Source: JBDTCS01 sp039923455 (GTDB taxonomy: Bacteria > Bacteroidota > Ignavibacteria > Palsa-1295). From it: a stretch of 9,197 bases of DNA. Numbering within the stretch: position 1 is the stretch's first letter; every line of letters starts with the position of its first letter. Below the pieces are notes generated by a model that was given only the letters and a program-made list of their open reading frames with translations, made no database searches and was not told the origin of the DNA. Of the stretch, positions 1 to 5,294 are shown one piece after another. The stretch covers positions 1 to 9,197 of the forward strand of contig JBDTCS010000010.1 of NCBI GenBank assembly GCA_039923455.1, written 5' to 3'. The translations under genes and the position numbers were made by a program.

Positions 1-13
1 TTTAATTCACACG

Positions 14-1075
14 ATGCAATTAATCAACATGAACCAAGCATCTTTGGGCGATCCAATCAGCGGTGTACGACGAATTCGTGCTCTGGGTCTATTGCTCGCC
101 GTCTCCTTACTACCACTCTTGAGCGTCTCGACATCGCGCGCTCAAAACAATGTCGGAATCGGCACAACGGCACCGAACTCGAGTGCTTTACTCGAAATGG
201 TCGCGACAGATAAAGGCTTACTAATTCCGAGAGTGACAACTGCTCAAAAGAATGCGATAGCATCGCCCGCAACGGGTTTGCTGGTGTTTGATCAATCGCT
301 TACGCAGTTCTACTATTATACAGGCCTTGCTTGGGTTCCCTTCATCAATAACTCTGTCGGTTGGTCCACAATCGGCAACGCAGGAACTGTCGCATCCACA
401 AACTTTCTTGGCACGACGGATGCGATCGACTTTCGTATTCGTACAAACAATATCGAACGAATGACCTTCACCTCCGGTGGTAACATAGGAATTGGCACAA
501 CGACCCCCGGTCGTCCGTTCGAGGTAGTCATGGACGCTCCGGCAAATACCACGACGGCAACATTTCGATCGGTGACCGCGGGTTACGGCGTACACATCGG
601 CGGCTTAGGTAGCAATAGCACGTATGGTGTGTTACAAGGTTACGGCCCGGGAAACACCGCAGCGCCACTCGTGTTTCAATCGACGCTCTCGAATGGCAAG
701 CTCGGAGTAAGCACAGTCTCCCCGAACACCCTACTGGATATTAACGGCGATTTTGCAATGCGTCAAACCGCGTATACTGCATCGAGCGGCAGCAATAATG
801 ACATTAGTGTCGGAGCAACTTCGTTTATTCGTGTCACAGGGCCCGGTGGAGCTTTTAAGATTACAGGCATTGCTGGTGGTGTCGATGGCAAGGTGCTCGT
901 GATTTACAACGCAACCACACAGAATATGAGCATCACCAATGACGACGGATTATCAAGCTCCGGAAACCGCGTCTATACCTTAGCCGGAACCATCACTACG
1001 ACCGGGACAGGTTGTATCTCGCTAATCTATAGCGCTACGGATAACCATTGGATCGTAACCGCAGTGAATCTATAA
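14..1075 (+). CDS. Secreted tail-fibre-like repeat protein, function unknown
   Basis: A 353-residue exported protein. Residues 1-43 look like a signal peptide: Arg-rich n-region (RRIRA), a hydrophobic stretch at about 24-38, and a probable cleavage after SRA43 before Q44. The mature part carries three related units: NVGIGTTAP at 46, NIGIGTTTP at 157 and a degenerate KLGVSTVSP at 229, each followed by a hydrophobic LLE/FEV/LLD patch. Such VGIGTT-P units are common in Bacteroidota/Chlorobiota surface proteins annotated as tail-fibre-like. The segment GLLIPRVTTAQKNAI (68-82) is another hallmark of these proteins. No C-terminal S74 intramolecular chaperone or type IX sorting signal is visible; the protein ends in a Gly/Thr/Ser-rich beta-type region. 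It may start at M6 (position 29), which gives a shorter n-region. Only 13 bases precede it, so promoter and operon are unknown. It is probably a cell-surface or secreted structural protein; the function cannot be named. Confidence 0.8.
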   Translation: MQLINMNQASLGDPISGVRRIRALGLLLAVSLLPLLSVSTSRAQNNVGIGTTAPNSSALLEMVATDKGLLIPRVTTAQKNAIASPATGLLVFDQSLTQFYYYTGLAWVPFINNSVGWSTIGNAGTVASTNFLGTTDAIDFRIRTNNIERMTFTSGGNIGIGTTTPGRPFEVVMDAPANTTTATFRSVTAGYGVHIGGLGSNSTYGVLQGYGPGNTAAPLVFQSTLSNGKLGVSTVSPNTLLDINGDFAMRQTAYTASSGSNNDISVGATSFIRVTGPGGAFKITGIAGGVDGKVLVIYNATTQNMSITNDDGLSSSGNRVYTLAGTITTTGTGCISLIYSATDNHWIVTAVNL

Positions 1076-1137
1076 ATTCTCGAATGAGTAAACTAAGAGC
1101 ATTTCGCTTCCTAAGCGCCCTTCTCGTAAAACTATAG

Positions 1138-3309
1138 TTATTGAATTGCGTCAAGTACGATCTCGGCAATATCACGGACGTGTACGTGATCGCTCGCTTC
1201 CTTGGCCTTCACGCCATCGGTGAGCATCGTCATACAGAACGGACACGCTGAAGCGACAACCGTCGCACCGGTATCCATCGCTTCTTCTGTGCGCTCAATG
1301 TTAATGCGCTTCCCCTCTTTTTCTTCCATCCACATTTGTCCGCCGCCGGCACCGCAGCAGAGTCCCTTTGTTTTGGACCGCTCCATCTCTACGATGGTAA
1401 GTCCGGGAATATTTTCCAGCGCCGCACGAGGTGCGTCATAGATTCCATTCGATCTTCCGAGATAGCAGGAATCGTGATAGGTCACGGTCTCGAGTTGCTC
1501 TTTGTTCGGTTTTATCAGACCCTTCATCAACAGATCGGTGATGAACTCGGTGTGATGGACAACATCAAAATGCCCGCCGAAATCGCCCCACTCATTCTTG
1601 ATCGCATTGAAGCAATGCGGGCACGTTGTTACGACCTTCGTGATGTTATAACGATTAAGCGTCTCCACATTTTCGCGAATCAGTGTCTGCGCCAGGTATT
1701 CATTGCCCATGCGACGTGCCGGATCGCCGGTGCATTTTTCCTCCGTGCCGAGAATACGAAAATTGATGTTCGCCGCTTGCATCACTTCGGCAAACGCCTG
1801 CGTAATCTTTTTTACTCTTGCATCATACGAACCTGCGCAACCAACCCAGAATAAAATCAAATCTTCTTTCTCTTTGGCTTGCGTAGCTGCATCTTTCTGT
1901 GCGAGATCATGCATCGTTCCGATCCCCATACCGTGCGACCAATCCGCTCGTTCGCTCGGAGCAAAAGCCCACGGCGAATAATTATTCTCCATCGAGCTAA
2001 ACGCAGTTTGCAGCTCGGGCGGAAAACTTGCTTCCATCATAACAAGATTCCGACGCAAGTCCACGATCTCATCGACATGCTCAATCATCACCGGGCACTC
2101 CTGCATGCACGCTTGACATGTCGTACACTGCCAGAGACTCTCTTGCGGAATATAATCGCCGATGAATTTTTTATTCTCGACTTCTTCGCGTGTTGCGTGA
2201 AGTTTTTGTCCGAGCAACACACCGGTTGCTTTCGTGATAACAGGTACGGCTTCACTGCCGGTCGAACTTGTCTGAGGAGCTGCCGTACCAAGTTGCGCGC
2301 TTGCGATACCAGCTTCCCATGACGGGAATCCGAACGCTCCATCGGCCGTCAAGTAGGGCGCTTTGTCGATCATTCGCTCGTGTGTTGCGATGATGATCAA
2401 GCGTGGGTCGAGGACTTTGCCTGTCAAGTTCGCGGGGCAGACAGCTGTGCAACGTCCGCAATGTGTGCACGTGTCACCATCGAGCAATTGCTTCCAAGTC
2501 AGATCTTCGACATCCGCTGCGCCATATTTTACAAGGCTCTCATCGGTGAAGTCGATTGTCTTGAGATAATTCTTTCGACGAAGGTCACTGAAGAATACAT
2601 TTGGAATCGAAGTGATCACATGTAAGTGCTTCGAATACGGCAGATAATTCATGAATGCAAGCACGAGCACAATGTGTATCCACCAACTGACTTCGTAAAC
2701 CGTGTTTGTTAGTGTGAGCGAACTCAAGGTCGCAGTTCCAAACAAATGCGAAACAAGATTCGCAAGCGGTCGCACCTCGAACGCATATTGACCGCCCATC
2801 GCGATACGCGTCGCGTTCGCAAAAAGCAACGACGTTACGATCGCGGCGATTGTATACAGGATCAAGAACGCGTCGCGCTTTTCCGATTTGTCGCCCTCCA
2901 ATCGCTTAACATGTGTAACTGCTCGTCGCCACACTGCACCTGCGACAGACACAATGATGAGTCCGATGAAGATATCCTGACTCACGGTGATCACTGAATA
3001 GACAGGACCAAGAAATGAGAATGAGAATTTTCCGATCAAGCCTTCGCCGATTGACTCGAGCACCGCAAAGAGTAGTGCCATGAATCCCCAAAAGATGAAC
3101 GCATGGATCGGCCCGGCGACGGGATCGCGAAAGATCTTTGTTTGGCCGATCGCAATCACGAGCACTTTCCGAACGCGTGCCTGAATATCATCGAATCGGT
3201 TCGTCCACTTGCCTAGCCGAAGAAAATCGATGAGTCGCTTCGTATTAAAGCCAATTCCGGCAAAGGCCGCCAGCAGAAGAATGGAAAAAAGTACGCTTTT
3301 GGGTGTCAT
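1138..3309 (-). CDS. Membrane-bound Fe-S oxidoreductase, HdrD/FadF (EMO)-like
   Basis: A 723-residue fusion protein. The N-terminal 230 residues hold about five membrane helices (roughly 5-22, 65-88, 103-127, 148-166, 208-223), with histidines at 69, 188, 212 and 228/230 that could bind b-type haem as in NarI-like subunits. Two ferredoxin-type motifs follow: C281-x2-C-x2-C-x3-C291-P and C395-x2-C-x2-C-x3-C405-P. The C-terminal half carries two CCG-type domains of the heterodisulfide reductase D family. The first has C491, C526 and CPHC563-566 but no CC pair; the second has C615, C651-C652-G and CPFC689-692. This order matches Bacillus FadF and the proposed ETF:(methyl)menaquinone oxidoreductases, so the likely role is electron transfer between a soluble carrier and the quinone pool at the inner membrane. 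No etfAB or other redox partner lies in the window, so the substrate is inferred. It converges with the 14-1075 gene and diverges from rpmH. Confidence 0.9.
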   Translation of the reverse strand: MTPKSVLFSILLLAAFAGIGFNTKRLIDFLRLGKWTNRFDDIQARVRKVLVIAIGQTKIFRDPVAGPIHAFIFWGFMALLFAVLESIGEGLIGKFSFSFLGPVYSVITVSQDIFIGLIIVSVAGAVWRRAVTHVKRLEGDKSEKRDAFLILYTIAAIVTSLLFANATRIAMGGQYAFEVRPLANLVSHLFGTATLSSLTLTNTVYEVSWWIHIVLVLAFMNYLPYSKHLHVITSIPNVFFSDLRRKNYLKTIDFTDESLVKYGAADVEDLTWKQLLDGDTCTHCGRCTAVCPANLTGKVLDPRLIIIATHERMIDKAPYLTADGAFGFPSWEAGIASAQLGTAAPQTSSTGSEAVPVITKATGVLLGQKLHATREEVENKKFIGDYIPQESLWQCTTCQACMQECPVMIEHVDEIVDLRRNLVMMEASFPPELQTAFSSMENNYSPWAFAPSERADWSHGMGIGTMHDLAQKDAATQAKEKEDLILFWVGCAGSYDARVKKITQAFAEVMQAANINFRILGTEEKCTGDPARRMGNEYLAQTLIRENVETLNRYNITKVVTTCPHCFNAIKNEWGDFGGHFDVVHHTEFITDLLMKGLIKPNKEQLETVTYHDSCYLGRSNGIYDAPRAALENIPGLTIVEMERSKTKGLCCGAGGGQMWMEEKEGKRINIERTEEAMDTGATVVASACPFCMTMLTDGVKAKEASDHVHVRDIAEIVLDAIQ

Positions 3310-3330
3310 GTGTTAGCTGAGAATTATTTG

Positions 3331-3338
3331 CAAAAGTA
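3331..3338 (-). promoter_or_regulatory. Possible Bacteroidota-type -7 element for the Fe-S oxidoreductase
   Basis: Read on the - strand, this is TACTTTTG, matching the TAnnTTTG -7 element known for Bacteroidota housekeeping sigma. It lies about 21 bases before the ATG at 3309, which fits a short leader. No matching TTTG-type -33 element is visible at the expected distance, so the call is weak. Confidence 0.25.
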
Positions 3339-3458
3339 CGGAATATGGAGCGGGTAGCCGGACATGTGACACTTTACTCCCTCAGAGCGCCCGCGATTGT
3401 GAACCTTTCAAGACTTAAAGCGTGTTGAGCCCGCCTGAACTTTTAGACCCTAATACCG

Positions 3459-3611
3459 ATGAAACGTACTTATCAACCGAGCCGCCGAAAGCGCGCCAAC
3501 AAACATGGTTTCCGTTCACGCATGGCTACGAAGAATGGCCGCCGTGTGTTGGCCAGCCGTCGTGCTAAAGGACGTCATAAACTGACGACCTCTGACGAGC
3601 CAAAGAGCTAA
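3459..3611 (+). CDS. rpmH: 50S ribosomal protein L34
   Basis: A 50-residue basic protein starting MKRTYQPSRRKRANKHGF and containing RSRMATKNGRRVLASRRAKGR, the almost invariant L34 sequence. L34 sits in the large ribosomal subunit against 23S rRNA. Length is normal (44-50 residues is usual); the last six residues (SDEPKS) are a short acidic/polar tail beyond the canonical end. Start and stop are unambiguous. It is the first gene of the conserved rpmH-rnpA-yidD cluster, but a strong terminator follows 72 bases after the stop. It lies 149 bp from the divergent oxidoreductase gene; no clear -35/-10 pair was found there, and no DnaA box (TTATNCACA) is seen, although rpmH often lies near oriC in other bacteria. 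Confidence 0.97.
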   Translation: MKRTYQPSRRKRANKHGFRSRMATKNGRRVLASRRAKGRHKLTTSDEPKS

Positions 3612-3632
3612 ACGGCCTGTTTCGCCTCGTTT

Positions 3633-3656
3633 GAGGTCACTCATCAGGGTGACTTC
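3633..3656 (+). other. Stem-loop upstream of the rpmH terminator
   Basis: GAGGTCAC (3633-3640) pairs with GTGACTTC (3649-3656), eight pairs including one G-U, with an 8-base loop. Its left arm overlaps a smaller alternative hairpin (CCTC 3625-3628 with GAGG 3633-3636). Its right arm overlaps TTCAGAT (3654-3660), which can pair with the left arm of the terminator downstream. The chain of overlapping hairpins resembles attenuator logic, but no ligand or leader peptide is evident. Confidence 0.45.
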
Positions 3657-3683
3657 AGATTGGCATCCCAGAGTTTACAAAGG

Positions 3684-3714
3684 GCATCTGAACGAACGAG
3701 TTCAGATGCTTTTT
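3684..3714 (+). terminator. Intrinsic terminator between rpmH and rnpA
   Basis: GCATCTGAAC (3684-3693) and GTTCAGATGC (3700-3709) form a perfect 10-bp stem with the 6-base loop GAACGA, followed directly by five T residues and further T-rich sequence to about 3725. This is a textbook rho-independent terminator. The rnpA start is only 20-47 bases further on, so there is little room for a separate rnpA promoter. Downstream genes are probably reached by partial read-through, giving much more L34 than RNase P protein. Confidence 0.85.
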
Positions 3715-3760
3715 GTTGTTTTTATAAGGTTTTTTGGCATCTGGACGATATTTTTTGGCA

Positions 3761-4276
3761 ATGAAATCATCTCTATCGCAGGTCGCAAAGCCGGTACTTC
3801 TCGACCGATCGAGGACGCTTCGCGGGCTTCGGGATATTGAATGGTTTTTGCAGACAAAAAGGCCGATCAGAAGCTTATCAGGTATAAAAATGCAGATCTC
3901 GGGTGCATGGTCCAAGCGGCCAATCGGGGATCTCGAGCCGATCCAGTTTCTTTTGCTAGTCTCCAAACGCTCTGTCAAGGAAGCCAATGATCGAAATCAG
4001 CTTAGGCGGTGGATGCGCGAGGCTGTGAGAAATACTTCGGAGTTCTACGAAATCGAGCTTTTAGCGAAAAAATCTGAATCCCAAGTGATTATCATGCTTC
4101 GGGCCTCAAATCCACCGAGCAAGAATATCCAATTTCACTCGATAAGCAATGAGATCCGTGATCTGGCGCAGAATTTGGTCTTGAAGCTCTCGAGTATCGA
4201 AACGCAGCCACTCGTGCTGCGTACGAAGTCGAAAGCTTCGAATACTGTGCAAAAGGACTCAAAATCAACGAATTAG
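3761..4276 (+). CDS. rnpA: Ribonuclease P protein component
   Basis: The protein cofactor of RNase P, which helps the catalytic RNA bind the 5' leader of precursor tRNAs. From the ATG at 3761 it has 171 residues. The family signature is VSKRSVKEANDRNQLRRWMREA at about 67-88, matching the conserved VSKK...RNRxKRxxRE block; the RNR core reads R78-N79-Q80. LRGLRDIEWFLQTKR (20-34) matches the usual N-terminal LR..DF..V... segment. The protein is longer than the usual 110-130 residues because of a Ser/Lys-rich tail of about 50 residues after the fold. In-frame TTG codons at 3734 and 3755 could add up to nine residues; ATG was preferred because it already covers the family N-terminus. It follows the rpmH terminator and lies 3 bp before yidD in the same frame, so translational coupling with yidD is likely. 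Confidence 0.93.
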   Translation: MKSSLSQVAKPVLLDRSRTLRGLRDIEWFLQTKRPIRSLSGIKMQISGAWSKRPIGDLEPIQFLLLVSKRSVKEANDRNQLRRWMREAVRNTSEFYEIELLAKKSESQVIIMLRASNPPSKNIQFHSISNEIRDLAQNLVLKLSSIETQPLVLRTKSKASNTVQKDSKSTN

Positions 4277-4279
4277 GGT

Positions 4280-4489
4280 ATGAAACATGTTTTTATTTTC
4301 CTGATTCGGCTTTATCAGCGTCTGCTATCCCCGCTGTTTCCGCCGTCTTGCCGGTTTGAGCCAACGTGCTCACAATACGCTCTCGAGGCCATAGATCGCT
4401 ATGGTTCGATTCGCGGGGTCTGGATGGGTATCAGACGCCTCTCAAGGTGCCACCCGCTCCACAAGGGAGGCTACGATCCTGTGCCTTAA
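4280..4489 (+). CDS. yidD: Membrane protein insertion efficiency factor YidD
   Basis: A 69-residue protein with the full YidD signature: an N-terminal amphipathic/hydrophobic helix (about 3-20, FIFLIRLYQRLLSPLF), PPSCRFEPTCSQYALEAI at 21-38 with C24 and C30, then RRLSRCHPLHKGGYDPVP at 52-69 with C57. YidD is a small inner-membrane-associated protein thought to help YidC insert membrane proteins. Its length is at the short end of the family but complete. It follows rnpA by 3 bp, as in most bacteria. The usual next gene, yidC, is missing here: the next ORF is an ECF sigma factor 126 bp away, so YidC must be encoded elsewhere or the neighbourhood has been rearranged. Confidence 0.96.
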   Translation: MKHVFIFLIRLYQRLLSPLFPPSCRFEPTCSQYALEAIDRYGSIRGVWMGIRRLSRCHPLHKGGYDPVP

Positions 4490-4514
4490 TTTGCATTCAT
4501 AATGCCGGACGATT

Positions 4515-4543
4515 AGCAACTTCGGGCCGTCACCCGTGTTGCT
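4515..4543 (+). other. Imperfect stem-loop after yidD
   Basis: AGCAAC (4515-4520) pairs with GTTGCT (4538-4543), and inside it CGGG (4523-4526) pairs with CCCG (4533-4536), leaving a small asymmetric internal loop and a 6-base apical loop. No T run follows, so it is not a clear intrinsic terminator. It could protect the 3' end of the yidD transcript or be part of the sigma-gene leader. Confidence 0.4.
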
Positions 4544-4568
4544 CCTATATATGCATCAAGGAAAGCTG

Positions 4569-4593
4569 GCCCCAAACTCATAGAGTTTGGGGC
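4569..4593 (+). other. Perfect 11-bp hairpin in front of the sigma factor gene
   Basis: GCCCCAAACTC (4569-4579) and GAGTTTGGGGC (4583-4593) are perfect inverted copies around a 3-base ATA loop, ending 22 bases before the sigma-factor ATG. The stem is very stable but is followed by GACACCACGG rather than T residues, so a normal intrinsic terminator is unlikely. If the transcript covers it, it could control translation or stability of the sigma mRNA; as DNA it could be an operator. Confidence 0.6.
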
Positions 4594-4615
4594 GACACCA
4601 CGGACGATTACCGAG

Positions 4616-5194
4616 ATGACTTCCTTCGCCAGTCAAACGCAAACCGATAGAGATCGCGAGAACCAAGAGGACCTCGTGCTTTTTCGCGCGTTCACTGCGG
4701 GAGATCGCAATGCGTACACACAGCTATACTTAAAGTATCGGCAAAGAGTCTATTCGTATTGTGTGCGAGTGCTTTGCAATGATGAGGAAGCACAGGATCT
4801 GTTTCAGGAAGTTTTCATTCGCGTCTATGAGCGCGCGGCACAATTTGAAGAAGAGCGAAGCTTGGGTGGCTGGATTTTTACGATCGCGCATAATCTATGC
4901 CTCAACAAGATCCGCGACAAAAAGCCACAGCAACCGCTCGAAGAGCTGACGCTGCTCGTGATGCCTTCGGATGATTTTGGCGAGAACTGGAAAGATAGAA
5001 TCGAGTGGGCGCTTGAACAAATACCAATCGAATATCGCGAAGCATTTATTCTGCGTGAGTATGAAGGCCTGACGTATGTCGAGATCGCAGAGATTCTTCA
5101 CACCACACTGCCGGCAGTGAAGAGCAGAATTTACAGATCGAAAGAGAAACTGAGAGAATTACTGGAGCCCTACTACCACGATGGAAAAGAGTAA
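4616..5194 (+). CDS. ECF-type RNA polymerase sigma factor
   Basis: A 192-residue sigma-70 family protein with the two-domain ECF layout and no region 1 or 3. Region 2 spans about 20-103: DEEAQDLFQEVFIRVYE (56-72) is the core-binding and -10 recognition helix, and GGWIFTIAHNLCLNKIRDKK (84-103) includes the W..IA.N..... signature of region 2.4. Region 4 spans about 131-183: IPIEYREAFILREYEGLTYVEIAEIL, then the helix-turn-helix recognition helix TTLPAVKSRIYRSKEKL that contacts the -35 element. The protein should direct RNA polymerase to a small set of stress- or envelope-type promoters. The gene downstream encodes a putative membrane anti-sigma protein, the usual partner arrangement. Inverted repeats flank it on both sides. 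No Shine-Dalgarno sequence precedes the ATG. The regulon cannot be told from the sequence. Confidence 0.95.
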   Translation: MTSFASQTQTDRDRENQEDLVLFRAFTAGDRNAYTQLYLKYRQRVYSYCVRVLCNDEEAQDLFQEVFIRVYERAAQFEEERSLGGWIFTIAHNLCLNKIRDKKPQQPLEELTLLVMPSDDFGENWKDRIEWALEQIPIEYREAFILREYEGLTYVEIAEILHTTLPAVKSRIYRSKEKLRELLEPYYHDGKE

Positions 5195-5211
5195 CCACTC
5201 TTTTACCGTGG
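5176..5211 (+). other. Two-part stem-loop over the sigma factor stop codon
   Basis: AAAAGAGT (5185-5192) and ACTCTTTT (5197-5204) form a perfect 8-bp stem with loop AACC; outside it CCACG (5176-5180) pairs with CGTGG (5207-5211) across a small internal loop. The sigma stop codon TAA (5192-5194) lies within it. The A-arm and T-arm resemble a weak bidirectional intrinsic terminator, which could lower transcription into the next gene. Confidence 0.5.
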
Positions 5212-5234
5212 GCTTCACGACGAATTGTTGACAT

Positions 5235-5269
5235 GCTTCGAATATTCTTTTTTATCAATTATTCGAAGC
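5235..5269. promoter_or_regulatory. Inverted repeat with two TTCGAA palindromes before the anti-sigma-like gene
   Basis: GCTTCGAATA (5235-5244) and TATTCGAAGC (5260-5269) are perfect inverted arms around a 15-base A/T-rich spacer. Each arm contains the palindrome TTCGAA, so the site could bind two dimers of a regulator. A perfect TTGACA lies at 5228-5233 just upstream, with only weak -10 candidates (such as TATCAA at 5253-5258), so a promoter for the downstream gene overlapping this operator is possible but unproven. Confidence 0.45.
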
Positions 5270-5294
5270 GGATTTTGAAAGCATAGTTATCATC

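Noticed and set aside
1081..1137. Weak hairpin (CGCTT/AAGCG at 1105-1117) between the convergent genes, as a terminator
   Set aside because: Only five base pairs with a 3-base loop and no T run on either strand; not enough to call a terminator.
1336..2625. Several + strand open frames opposite the Fe-S oxidoreductase gene
   Set aside because: The - strand protein is intact with all cysteine motifs; the antisense frames show no domain or membrane logic.
3310..3458. Replication origin next to rpmH
   Set aside because: No DnaA box (TTATNCACA), A/T-rich unwinding region or dnaA/dnaN gene is seen.
3655..3987. Open frame of 110 codons on the - strand over the terminator and the start of rnpA
   Set aside because: It spans a strong + strand terminator and the conserved rnpA N-terminus; no motif supports it.
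4569..4593. Perfect hairpin as a rho-independent terminator of the rpmH-rnpA-yidD unit
   Set aside because: No T run follows on the + strand (GACACCACGG), so it is listed as a hairpin of unknown role.
4366..4650. Open frame overlapping yidD and running towards the sigma gene
   Set aside because: It overlaps the highly conserved yidD in another frame and crosses the two hairpins; no recognisable protein features.
4490..5294. Sigma gene with flanking inverted repeats as a mobile element
   Set aside because: The left and right inverted repeats are unrelated in sequence, no target-site duplication is seen and no transposase or integrase is present.
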